Source: Streptomyces odonnellii
GTDB lineage: Bacteria; Actinomycetota; Actinomycetes; Streptomycetales; Streptomycetaceae
Assembly: GCF_000981895.1 (NCBI RefSeq)
Contig: NZ_LATD01000059.1
Coordinates: 1-57,252, forward strand
DNA: 57,252 nucleotides
Direction: 5' to 3'
Positions 43,601-50,312 of the stretch are shown here, piece by piece. The position numbers and the translations under genes are program-made. Position 1 is the stretch's first letter; every line of letters begins with the position of its first letter. Below the pieces are notes generated by a model, which did no database searches, was not told the DNA's origin, and worked only from the letters and a program-made list of their open reading frames with translations.

Positions 43601-43935
43601 AGGCGCTGACACTGCATCAGGACGGCCTGGCCACTGCGATGTCCACCGGCGACCCCCGGGCGGTCGCGCTGGCCCTGGAAGGGCTCGCGGGCGCGCACTC
43701 ACTGGCCGGTCTCTGGGGCAGGGCGGCCCGGCTGCTGGGCACGGCCGCCGCCACCCGAAGGCGGGCCGGGGCCCCGCAGCCGCCCGCCGAGCAGGCCGAT
43801 GTGGAGCGCGTCGCCGCGCGCCTGAGGGGTGTGCTGGGCGAGGAGGCGTACGCGGCGGAGTTCTCGGCGGGGGAGCGGACGGACCATGTGACCCAGGCGG
43901 CCACGGAGACGGAGCAGCCCCCGAAGGGTCACTGA
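40672..43935 (+). CDS. AfsR-like SARP with NB-ARC and TPR domains
   Basis: 1087-aa regulator: winged-helix DNA-binding domain (1-95), BTAD (96-245, ELGLMPGPALDALQ), NB-ARC ATPase (270-540; P-loop GPGGVGKTRL near 300, VLVLDSCEY as Walker B, IPLALELAA) and a long TPR-like helical region to the C-terminus. This is the AfsR layout, in which nucleotide and TPR ligand states gate DNA binding. The proposed ATG 40672 has GAGG just upstream and gives a family-like MRFGVLGPLEV. No TTA codon was seen, unlike the two large SARPs. It could be cluster-specific or a pleiotropic regulator recruited here. Confidence 0.87.
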   Translation: MRFGVLGPLEVWSAEGRLVPVPEVKVRTLLADLLAHHGEVVPTGRLIEDLWGGSAYTARPTSSLQAKVSQLRRALENAEAGARTLIAHQAPGYTIDIPAEALDIGRFRALVAEARGCDEPRAKAAVLTDALSLWRGPAFADFADQPFVRSAAAALEEERLAAVEVYAETRLELGEHSVLVGELTALVDRFPLREGLRAVQMRTLYRAGRPSEALDSYADLRRRLDEELGLMPGPALDALQQAILRHDPQLARQESRTDPATAARVRTNLTASVSTLVGRDEAMDEVRSLISRQRLVTLTGPGGVGKTRLAAATVNGLTAEFPDGAWLVELAGACAPERAMGSEPLAERIMAVLGIRESAFDSRAAGATQRLADVLASQRLVLVLDSCEYAIDDVARLAGPLLDGAPGLHILATSQEPLRISGETVWPVPSLGLPLPGEDRLDAVLASSAVRLFVDRVRATDPDFSPDTPTVRRIAEICRRLDGIPLALELAATRVRALGVDELYDRLDDRFRILTSGYRDAPRRHRTLQATIDWSWSLLDTREQTVLRRLSVFAEGCDLEAAEQVCSGPGMPGEDVVDALAVLVDRSLALRSDSPAGARYRLLESVAAYGLQRLGESGESGEPAARHLRYYTELAERAQPHLHGRDQRRWLRRLDGEAANFQRALEEARRNNDAHRALRLSNALSWYRFLRGRLGEARRALATALAIEGEVTAGKVTPTEQAEAASWHAGFSMLLGEGASDIGFAKGESGESEREVGQVRAEWFLGAAHWSVGVLSAGEDGVQRALQNFRALRDSWGTAAALSSRAALALARGDLDALRDNALEARAQFTELGEQWGQLKAAEVLSVLAEINGSYEQAEQLHREGLRIAEALELWPEVSRQLSGLGRIAILERRYREAEDFHTRAQRLAVEQGNRPAEQFAALGLALGARREGNLEVAEARLRPWLTWNRSRYDAPGLALVLAELGFIAEQRGDAAQALTLHQDGLATAMSTGDPRAVALALEGLAGAHSLAGLWGRAARLLGTAAATRRRAGAPQPPAEQADVERVAARLRGVLGEEAYAAEFSAGERTDHVTQAATETEQPPKGH

Positions 43936-44063
43936 CGGGGTGTCAGTCGACTCCTCATGGCCTTTGCTCGGGCTCGGGGCGCGTGAACACCCGGCGGTGA
44001 GCGGGCAGTTACCGGCCGATGGCCGGCCGGTCCCGCACGGGCGGTCACCGGCCGGACGCCGGT

Positions 44064-44501
44064 TCAGGAAGCCTGGGACTCGAACTCCAGGCGCCGGTCG
44101 TACTCGCTGCGAGCGACCGCGATCTCGTGCTGATGCGCCTCCGTCCACGCCACCAGGGCCTGGATGGTGTCGTGAAGCGTCGCCCCGAGAGGCGTGAGCT
44201 CGTAGTCCACCCGCGGAGGCACGACCGGGTGTACGGTCCGGCGGACAAGTCCGTCACGTTCGAGCTGACGAAGGGTCACCGTCAGCATCCGCTGGCTGAT
44301 GCCCTCGATCCTGTGGCGCAGTTCCGTGAAGCGCAGGGTCCGCCGCTCCAGCAGCGCTATGACCAGCAGCGACCACTTGTCGGCGACGCGGTCGAGGATC
44401 TGCCGTACCTCGCAGCCTTCGCGCGTGTCCCACTGGAGGATGTCGTAGTCCCCATCGGTACCCGTGCAGTGCGTCGGTGACTTTAAAGTGCCTTCTTCCA
44501 T
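44064..44501 (-). CDS. HxlR-family winged-helix regulator
   Basis: 145-aa protein with the HxlR core CEVRQILDRVADKWSLLVI followed by LRFTELRHRIEGISQ and LTPLG. These dimeric regulators often respond to electrophiles or quinones and control a divergent gene. Divergent from the MFS exporter, its likely target. The only in-frame start is ATG 44501, without an RBS. Codon 6 is TTA (44488-44486). The first ten codons coincide with a near-palindromic sequence repeated at 48771-48804, so operator and coding sequence may overlap. Phenazines and epoxide alkaloids would be suitable inducers (inference). Confidence 0.85.
   Translation of the reverse strand: MEEGTLKSPTHCTGTDGDYDILQWDTREGCEVRQILDRVADKWSLLVIALLERRTLRFTELRHRIEGISQRMLTVTLRQLERDGLVRRTVHPVVPPRVDYELTPLGATLHDTIQALVAWTEAHQHEIAVARSEYDRRLEFESQAS
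44476..44500. promoter_or_regulatory. Candidate HxlR site, copy 1 (palindrome ACTTTAAAGT)
   Basis: 25-bp sequence (GGTGACTTTAAAGTGCC then TTCTTCCA) matching 48780-48804 at 23 of 25 positions. The core ACTTTAAAGT is a perfect palindrome. It lies within the first codons of the HxlR gene. Confidence 0.45.
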
Positions 44502-44677
44502 GGCCAGTCAGCTTGCCCGATGATTCCGAGAGTTACAAGTGGGAACCGGCAGGCTCTCGCGTAACCCGAATGTGCGCCCAGGGAACCGCAATAGCTTCCC
44601 CGGGCGCTTCACCTGCGCCGGACAAGAGCGCGGGCGGATTTCCTTTCATCATTCCTGCGTGTTCAAGGAGACATCCT

Positions 44678-46123
44678 GTGTCCACAGTGCAAAACCCGTC
44701 GGGCAGCGGCACCGACCGCATGAGCGGGCGCGCTTGGGGCGTGCTGTTCGTGCTGTGCGGCGCGATCTTCCTGGAGGGCATCGATGTCGCGATGCTCAAT
44801 GTGGCCCTTCCGTCGATCCGTGAGGATCTGGGCATGTCCACCGGCATGCTCCAGTGGGTCATGAGTGCCTATGTGCTCGGTTACGGCGGCTTCATGCTGC
44901 TCGGCGGCCGGGCCGCGGACCTGTTCGGACGCCGTCAGATGTTCGTCTTCTGGCTGGTGGTCTTCCTGCTCTTCTCCGGCCTCGGCGGTTTCGCCACCGA
45001 GGGCTGGATGCTGATCGTCGCCCGGTTCGTGACCGGTGTCGCGGCGGCCTTCATGACCCCGGCCGGTCTGTCGATCATCACCACCAGCTTCGAGGAGGGC
45101 CCCAAGCGCAACAAGGCCCTTCTCGTCTACTCGGGCACCGCCGCCGGCGGTTTCTCCATCGGTCTGGTCGTCGGCGGTCTGCTGGCCGCGGTCAACTGGC
45201 GCTGGGTGTTCTTCGCGCCGGTGATCCTGTCCTTCCTGATCCTGATCACCGCCCTCGCCCTCATCCCCAAGTCGGCCCGCCCCAGCCGCGACGGCCAGCC
45301 CGTCGACCTGGGCGGCGCGATCACCGTCACCGGCGCGATCCTGCTGCTGGTGTTCTCCGTCGAGCGCGCCACTCATGTGGCGGTCTCCTGGACGGTCGGT
45401 ACGGTCGCCGCCAGCCTGGTGCTGTTCCTCGCCTTCGTCGCCATCGAGCGCAGGTCGTCCTCGCCGCTGGTCCGGCTGGGCATCTTCGCCAACTCCAAGC
45501 TCGTCCGTTCCAACATCGCCGCGCTCCTGTTCGCGGCCGGCTTCTTCGGCTTCCAGTTCATCGTCGTCCTGTACCTCCAGGAACTGCGGAACTGGTCGAC
45601 GCTCGAGACCAGCTTCGCGATGATCGTGATCGGTATCGACGCGATCCTGTCGCCGACCCTGACGCCCAAGCTGGTCGAGAAGTTCGGCAACGCCCGGGTG
45701 ATCTTCGGCGGTCTGATCCTGGCGTCGCTGTCGTACGCGCTGTTCCTGCCGGTCGGGCCGGACTGGACGTACGCGATGATGTTCCCGAGCCTGATCATCC
45801 TCGGCCTGGCGTTCTCCCTGGCGTACGGTCCGCTCACCATCGTCGGCACCGAGGGCATCGACGAGGAGGAGCAGGGCGTCGCGGGCGGTCTGCTCTACAC
45901 CTCCTTCCAGTTCGGCGCCGCTCTGGGCCTCTCCTCGGTGGCCGCGGTCAACATCGCCACCACGGACGGCTCGTCGCCCGCGGCTCAGCTCGACGGATAC
46001 CAGGCCGCCCTGGTCGTACCGCTGGTCGCGGCCCTGCTGGCCACACTGATCAGCGCCTTCGGGCTGCGTGACCGCTCCGGTGTCGCCGACAAGTCCGTGG
46101 CCGAGGCCGCGCCCGTCTCGTAA
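44678..46123 (+). CDS. MFS drug exporter, DHA2 (14-TMS) type
   Basis: 481-aa integral membrane protein. An early helix, VLFVLCGAIFLEGIDVAMLNVALPS, carries the family's conserved Asp. Motif A is GGRAADLFGRR, followed by ARFVTGVAAAFMTPAG and many further hydrophobic helices, consistent with 14 segments. DHA2 proteins are proton antiporters for drugs and antibiotics, so it probably exports the alkaloid or a phenazine and gives self-resistance. GTG 44678 is chosen because AAGGAG precedes it; the upstream in-frame extension has no RBS. Divergent from the HxlR gene and followed by a strong terminator. Confidence 0.9.
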   Translation: MSTVQNPSGSGTDRMSGRAWGVLFVLCGAIFLEGIDVAMLNVALPSIREDLGMSTGMLQWVMSAYVLGYGGFMLLGGRAADLFGRRQMFVFWLVVFLLFSGLGGFATEGWMLIVARFVTGVAAAFMTPAGLSIITTSFEEGPKRNKALLVYSGTAAGGFSIGLVVGGLLAAVNWRWVFFAPVILSFLILITALALIPKSARPSRDGQPVDLGGAITVTGAILLLVFSVERATHVAVSWTVGTVAASLVLFLAFVAIERRSSSPLVRLGIFANSKLVRSNIAALLFAAGFFGFQFIVVLYLQELRNWSTLETSFAMIVIGIDAILSPTLTPKLVEKFGNARVIFGGLILASLSYALFLPVGPDWTYAMMFPSLIILGLAFSLAYGPLTIVGTEGIDEEEQGVAGGLLYTSFQFGAALGLSSVAAVNIATTDGSSPAAQLDGYQAALVVPLVAALLATLISAFGLRDRSGVADKSVAEAAPVS

Positions 46124-46170
46124 CGCGCCTGTACACCCCCGGCGCCGCCCCGCGCGGTGCTCCCCGAACG

Positions 46171-46216
46171 CGACGCCCTGGCCGCAATTCCCCCGCCGGC
46201 CAGGGCGTCGCTTTTT
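46171..46216 (+). terminator. Strong intrinsic terminator after the MFS gene
   Basis: 13-bp perfect stem, CGACGCCCTGGCC (46171-46183) with GGCCAGGGCGTCG (46198-46210), then CTTTTTC. It is the only hairpin noted here with a T-run. Confidence 0.88.
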
Positions 46217-46255
46217 CATGTCCGGCTCCGGTACGGGACCGCTGTGCCCGGCCCC

Positions 46256-46319
46256 AATTGGTGCGCGATTGGCAGTGGATTGGGCATGGATTGGGCGAGG
46301 ATTGGCGAAGACTTACTGA
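46256..46319 (+). promoter_or_regulatory. SARP-type 11-bp repeats (five units) before the second monooxygenase
   Basis: Five consecutive 11-bp units: AATTGGTGCGC (46256), GATTGGCAGTG (46267), GATTGGGCATG (46278), GATTGGGCGAG (46289), GATTGGCGAAG (46300). A -10-like TACTGA (46314-46319) begins 14 bp after the start of the last unit, the same distance as at the aminotransferase promoter. The long leader from here to ATG 46532 (about 205 nt) holds no recognised riboswitch or gene. Confidence 0.7.
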
Positions 46320-46531
46320 TTACCGGTAGGAGACCGCACCTCCGAGAGAATGTCGGTGCGCGCCGGAATCGAGGTCGATTGCTTTCGGTTGCTTCCGCCC
46401 AGTTGCGTTGCGGTCTGAACCGCGCGGCGCGTATTGACCCATTCGCATCAACGGTCCAGGGCCGCTGCCCGGCGGCTGCCCGGGCCCCCTCCCACCTCCC
46501 CCGGGTGGGACGAGACTGCTCAGGAGGCAGA

Positions 46532-47710
46532 ATGACTACGACGGACAGCGCCGTCGCCGCGGTTCTCGACGAGGTGACCGGTCTGGCCGCGACGCTTCGG
46601 GAGAGCGGTCCCGAGGCCGAGGAACGCCGTTGGATCCCGGAAGCCAATATCGAACTGCTCGACAAGGCCGGCGTGTTCCGCCTGTCGGTGCCGCGCCGCT
46701 TCGGCGGACTCGAGGCGCCGCTCGCCGACCAGATCAGGATCCTGACCGAGATCTCCCGCGCCGACACGGCGACCGGCTGGGTGTCGATGATCTGGGTGTC
46801 CAGTTCATGGGTTCCCAGCCAGTTCTCCGACCAGGCGCAGGAGGAGGTGTACGCGGGCGGCTCCGCCCGGGTCTCCACCGGCTTCACCCCCACGGGCACC
46901 CTCACCCCCACCGAGGGCGGTTACACCCTCAACGGCTCCTGGAAGTGGATCTCCGGTTCCCGGGGCGCCAACTGGGCGCTGCTGTCGGCGCTGCTCACCG
47001 GCCCGGACGGGACCCCGGCCCCGTTCGCGGCCCTGGTGCCGTTCTCCGAGCTGAGCATCGCCGACGACTGGCACACCTCGTCCGCGGCCGGCACCGGCAG
47101 CTCCACCGTCACCGCCGAGAACGTGACCGTGCCCGCCCACCGGGTGGCGTTCCTGATCGACATCCTCAACGGCGCGACCGGTGACCGTTCCAACACCGGT
47201 GCCACCGGCCGTAATTACCCGTTCATTCCCTTCTTCATGGCCCAGGGCGCCTCGGCGTACATCGGGATCGCCAAGGGTGCTTTCGACCTGTTCCTGGACC
47301 GGCTGCCGGGCCGCGGTATCACGTACACCTCGTGGACCGACCAGAGCCAGTCGCCGGTCACCCAGATCCAGGTCGCCACGGCCGCCAACAAGATCGCGGC
47401 GGCCGAGGGGCTCCAGGAGGGCTGGCTGAGCCTGATCCAGCAGCACGCCGACGCCGGCACCCAGCCGTCGGTCGAGGAGCGGGCTGCCGTGCGCGGCAAG
47501 GCGGCGTACGCCATCCAGCTCGCCAAGGAGGCCGTGGACGAGCTGTTCGAGGCCAGCGGCGCCTCGGTCATCATGCGCGATGTCCCGTTCCAGCGCTTCC
47601 ACCGGGACATCCGGGGGCTCGCGCTGCACGCGCTGTTCGCGTTCAACTCCAACCAGGAAGTGCACGGGCGCTCCATTCTGGGCCTCGCCCCCGACACGCC
47701 CTTCCTGTGA
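46532..47710 (+). CDS. Group D flavin-dependent monooxygenase, paralogue of the 29867 gene
   Basis: 392-aa acyl-CoA-dehydrogenase-fold monooxygenase. It shares with the 29867 product the blocks RWIPEANIELLDKAGVF, FTPTGTLTPTEGGYTLNGSW, WHTSSAAGTGSS, SNTGATGRNY, FLDRLPGRGITY and QRFHRDIRGLALHALF. Substrate is probably a pathway intermediate; a phenazine ring is the alternative. Reduced flavin could come from the HpaC-like or the flavodoxin-like reductase. ATG 46532 has AGGAGG 7-8 nt upstream, while the frame stays open to 46157 through a terminator and repeats, which are clearly noncoding. Five 11-bp repeats upstream predict SARP activation. Confidence 0.82.
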   Translation: MTTTDSAVAAVLDEVTGLAATLRESGPEAEERRWIPEANIELLDKAGVFRLSVPRRFGGLEAPLADQIRILTEISRADTATGWVSMIWVSSSWVPSQFSDQAQEEVYAGGSARVSTGFTPTGTLTPTEGGYTLNGSWKWISGSRGANWALLSALLTGPDGTPAPFAALVPFSELSIADDWHTSSAAGTGSSTVTAENVTVPAHRVAFLIDILNGATGDRSNTGATGRNYPFIPFFMAQGASAYIGIAKGAFDLFLDRLPGRGITYTSWTDQSQSPVTQIQVATAANKIAAAEGLQEGWLSLIQQHADAGTQPSVEERAAVRGKAAYAIQLAKEAVDELFEASGASVIMRDVPFQRFHRDIRGLALHALFAFNSNQEVHGRSILGLAPDTPFL

Positions 47711-47753
47711 GCCGCTGACCCGCGCCGCGGGCCGGTTCCGGCAGAACCACGTC

Positions 47754-47794
47754 GTCCAGGCCACCCGCCGAGCAGGCGGGCGGGTGGCCCGGAC
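47754..47794 (+). terminator. Intrinsic hairpin after the second monooxygenase
   Basis: 16-bp stem with one mismatch (47754-47769 with 47779-47794), 9-nt loop, 43 bp after the stop codon and before the NmrA-like gene. Confidence 0.7.
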
Positions 47795-47868
47795 GTGCGT
47801 ATCTCTGTCATGCCCACAACAAGTTTTTCGATCCTCGTACATCCACGGCTGGGAAGGACTCCGCTGCT

Positions 47869-48711
47869 ATGACCGACAAGACCGTTCTCGTCCTGGGAGG
47901 GACCGGCAAGACCGGCCGCCGTCTGGTGAGCCGGCTCCAGGAACGCGGCGCGCACGCCCGTGCCGCGAGCAGGTCCGGCCAGGTACGTTTCGACTGGGAG
48001 GACCGGAACACCTGGGAACCCGCGCTCCAGGGCGCCGACGCCGCCTATCTGGTCGACATGCAGGACAAGCCCGGGGCCTGGGACGCGGAGACCAACATCC
48101 GTGAACTCGCCAAGTTCGCCGTGGAGTCGAAGGTGCGCCGACTGGTGCTGCTCCAGGCGCGGGTGACCGAGCCGGTGGGCGGCAAGTCCCTGATCGCCGG
48201 CGAGGAGGCGGTCAAGGCGTCCGGTGCCGAGTGGACCGTGCTGCGCCCCAACTGGTTCAACCAGAACTTCGACGAGGGCGTCCTGCTGGACGGCGTCAAG
48301 GACGGTGAGCTGCGGCTTCCCGCGGGCGACGGTCTGGAGCCCTTCGTGGACGCGGACGATGTCGCCGCGGTCGCCGCCGCCGCGCTCCTGGACGACGGGC
48401 ACGCCGGGGAGACCTACGAGCTGAGCGGTCCGCGCGCGATCGGCCTCGGTGAGGCGGCCGACACGATCAGCGCCGCCATCGGCCGTACCGTCCGCTACGT
48501 CGATGTCGACCACAAGGACTACGTCGACGAACTCGTCCAGTACGAGGTCCCCGCCGACTACGCCCTCTTCGTGGCCGATCTCGTCGCGCAGATCCGCGAC
48601 AACAAGAACGCCGTCCCCACCGACACCGTGCGCCGGGTCCTGGGCCGTGAGCCGCGCGACTTCGCCGACTTCGTGGCCGACGCGGCGGCCCGCGGCGCCT
48701 GGAACGTCTGA
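47869..48711 (+). CDS. NmrA-like NAD(P)-binding atypical SDR
   Basis: 280-aa Rossmann protein with N-terminal VLVLGGTGKTGRRL (dinucleotide loop) and the NmrA-type continuation VKASGAEWTVLRPNWFNQNF and FVDADDVAAVAAAAL. There is no canonical YxxxK at the usual site. Members are either NAD(P) sensors or reductases such as NAD(P)H:quinone oxidoreductases and isoflavone-reductase-like enzymes. ATG 47869 follows AAGGAC. A neighbouring HxlR gene and flavoenzymes fit a redox or quinone-responsive group. A pathway reductase or dehydrogenase role, e.g. at C5, is possible but unproven. Confidence 0.75.
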   Translation: MTDKTVLVLGGTGKTGRRLVSRLQERGAHARAASRSGQVRFDWEDRNTWEPALQGADAAYLVDMQDKPGAWDAETNIRELAKFAVESKVRRLVLLQARVTEPVGGKSLIAGEEAVKASGAEWTVLRPNWFNQNFDEGVLLDGVKDGELRLPAGDGLEPFVDADDVAAVAAAALLDDGHAGETYELSGPRAIGLGEAADTISAAIGRTVRYVDVDHKDYVDELVQYEVPADYALFVADLVAQIRDNKNAVPTDTVRRVLGREPRDFADFVADAAARGAWNV

Positions 48712-48770
48712 GCCGGGGCAGTCAGTTCCCGTCCGCGGTATGGAATCTTTCGTATTCCACGGTATGGCGA

Positions 48771-48804
48771 GGGTGAGTAGGTGACTTCAAAGTGCCCTCT
48801 TCCA
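48771..48804. promoter_or_regulatory. Candidate HxlR site, copy 2, or hxlR gene remnant
   Basis: 48780-48804 matches 44476-44500 at 23/25. Read on the minus strand and extended to 48771, it would encode EEGTLKSPTH, the same ten residues as HxlR codons 2-11, with all four base differences at third codon positions. It has no start codon. It lies 92 bp upstream of the PNPOx-like gene. Confidence 0.4.
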
Positions 48805-48895
48805 GGACTCTTGCGGCCGATGCATGCTGGTTTCGGTGTGACCTTCTACGGATCACCTTTCAGTTCAGGTTAATTGCTAGCGGACAGGAGCCCGC

Positions 48896-49390
48896 ATGGC
48901 CGCCAAGGTCGACTCGTTTTCCGAGCTCGCGGACAAATTCTTCGAATACATCAAAGACATTCGCTACTGCACGATGATTACGGTGGACAAGAAGTCCCGC
49001 CCGCGTGCCCGGGTGCTGCTGCCGATCTGGGAGGTCGTGGACGGCAAGCCGGTCGGCTGGCTCGCCGCTTACAAGACCCCGGTGAAGGTCGCCCACCTGG
49101 CCAACAACCCGCACACCACCTACGCGTACTGGAGCCCGCGCCAGAACGCGGTCTATGTCGACAGTGTCTCCACCTGGGCGGAGGACATGGAGACCAAGAC
49201 GTACGCCTGGGAGCTGTACCAGAAGGGCAGCCCGCCCGGTGTGGGGTACGACCCGTACAACTTCTGGCGCGGCGGTCCCGCCGACCCGCAGTACCACGTC
49301 CTGCGGATCGACCCCTGGCGCGTACAGGTGCTCCGGGGCACTGACCTGAGCAGCCGTATCTGGACGAAGCCCGAGGACGAGAAGAGCTGA
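48896..49390 (+). CDS. PNPOx-fold flavin/F420-binding protein
   Basis: 164-aa split-barrel protein of the pyridoxamine 5'-phosphate oxidase-like family (RYCTMITVDKKSRPRARVLL, KVAHLANNPHTTYAYWSP). It is shorter than PhzG and unlike it in detail, so not a second phzG. Such proteins bind FMN or F420 and act as oxidases or reductases. ATG 48896 follows ACAGGAGC. The upstream region carries the HxlR-type motif, suggesting coregulation with the exporter. It is the last gene before MITE 3, which together with the convergent HPP gene may mark the cluster's right edge. Confidence 0.75.
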   Translation: MAAKVDSFSELADKFFEYIKDIRYCTMITVDKKSRPRARVLLPIWEVVDGKPVGWLAAYKTPVKVAHLANNPHTTYAYWSPRQNAVYVDSVSTWAEDMETKTYAWELYQKGSPPGVGYDPYNFWRGGPADPQYHVLRIDPWRVQVLRGTDLSSRIWTKPEDEKS

Positions 49391-49576
49391 CCGTTCAGGC
49401 CGCCGGCCGATGGGCCCCCACTCGTCGGCCGCCGGGTCGTGCTCCACCCGCACCCACGACAACTCCCGCACCGCGTACGACCGGACGCGACCGGTCCGCC
49501 CGGCGGCTCATCCGATGCCTCAACATCCCCAGGCAGAGCAGGGCAGTTCGGCCAGACGCCCCCCGGGCAGCCCGCG

Positions 49577-49745
49577 CTAGGTCCTGTCCGGTCGATCTTC
49601 GTGGATCAGCCCGGGGCGGCTGGTGCGGTGCATCGGAAGGCGGAGGATCGTTCTCGTACTGGACGTACTTGGACGACTCCGACAACGCAGCGAGGCGCCG
49701 TGCCAGGCGTTCCGGGCCCGCGAAGATCGGCCGGACAGGGCCTAG
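49577..49745. mobile_element. MITE-like element 3 (CTAG-bounded)
   Basis: 169 bp bounded by CTAG. Terminal inverted repeats of about 26 bp have two mismatches (CCTGTCCGG, then CGATCTTCG). The core GGAAGGCGGAGGATCG and GTACTGGACGTACT matches element 1. The right CTAG supplies the TAG stop of the HPP gene (49742-49744). It lies between convergent genes; 49391-49576 holds no supported gene. Confidence 0.72.
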
Positions 49746-50278
49746 CCGCGCTTCGCCCGCCGCCCTTTCGCCGGGAACGGCACATGGGACAGCAGCGCGG
49801 CCGCGGTGATCAGCAGGGCGAGGCCCGTGAGCATGCCGTACAGCGGCGGTCCCGGCCTGGCGATCCCCGAGGTGATCAGCAGGGCGGTCGCGGCGGCCGG
49901 CGGATGATGGGCGTTCAGCAGGACGAGCAGAAAGAGCGTCAGCCCCACCGACAGCGCCTCGGCGCCGATCTGCCGCCAGGTGTCGGTCCGCTGATCGGCG
50001 ATGGACGGATAGCGCCACAGACCGAAGACCGCCAGACAGAGCAGCCCGGAGGCGGCGGCACAGGTGTGTCCGAGGACGGAGCTGCGGACCTGGGCGGCCT
50101 CCGTGTGCGGGTGCGCGAGCAGGATGTACGCCGTGGGGCCGAGGGTCGTGGTGAGCAGCACCCACTCCAGTGACCGGCCGATGGTCCCCACCGCCACCAG
50201 CGCGACGGCGGCCAGGACGAACAGCCGGACTCCCGTACGCAGCCGCGCGGGCACGCTGGTCGCTCGACGCACCGGCAC
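49742..50278 (-). CDS. HPP family membrane protein
   Basis: 178-aa integral membrane protein with about four or five hydrophobic helices and the family motif NAHHPPAAATALL; the region AHPHTEAAQ also fits. HPP proteins are poorly characterised; some are linked to nitrite transport in plastids and cyanobacteria. GTG 50278 follows GGAGAGAA. It starts 34 bp after the disulfide oxidoreductase, so the pair is probably one transcript. The stop codon comes from MITE 3, so the original C-terminus (now KGRRAKRG) may have been altered. No clear tie to the biosynthetic genes. Confidence 0.8.
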   Translation of the reverse strand: MPVRRATSVPARLRTGVRLFVLAAVALVAVGTIGRSLEWVLLTTTLGPTAYILLAHPHTEAAQVRSSVLGHTCAAASGLLCLAVFGLWRYPSIADQRTDTWRQIGAEALSVGLTLFLLVLLNAHHPPAAATALLITSGIARPGPPLYGMLTGLALLITAAALLSHVPFPAKGRRAKRG

Positions 50279-50312
50279 GCGGGTTCTCTCCGTATCTCCG
50301 TGGCCGCGCCGC

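Noticed and set aside
46157..46531. Extended N-terminus for the second monooxygenase
   Set aside because: This stretch contains an intrinsic terminator with T-run and the 11-bp repeat array; ATG 46532 has a strong RBS and matches the paralogue's start.
29867..47710. Acyl-CoA dehydrogenases for the two related flavoproteins
   Set aside because: The sequence blocks (RWIPE.NIELL, QRFHRDI.G) belong to the HsaA/ActVA-ORF5-type monooxygenase group, and a flavin reductase is next door.
48896..49390. Second phzG
   Set aside because: Same fold, but it lacks the PhzG-specific N-terminal and C-terminal blocks and is 48 residues shorter.
49391..49576. Possible minus-strand protein fragment (RELSWVRVEHDPAADEWG) before MITE 3
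   Set aside because: It looks protein-like but is short, has no start or family match I can name, and runs into the PNPOx-like gene in antisense. Not strong enough to list as a pseudogene.
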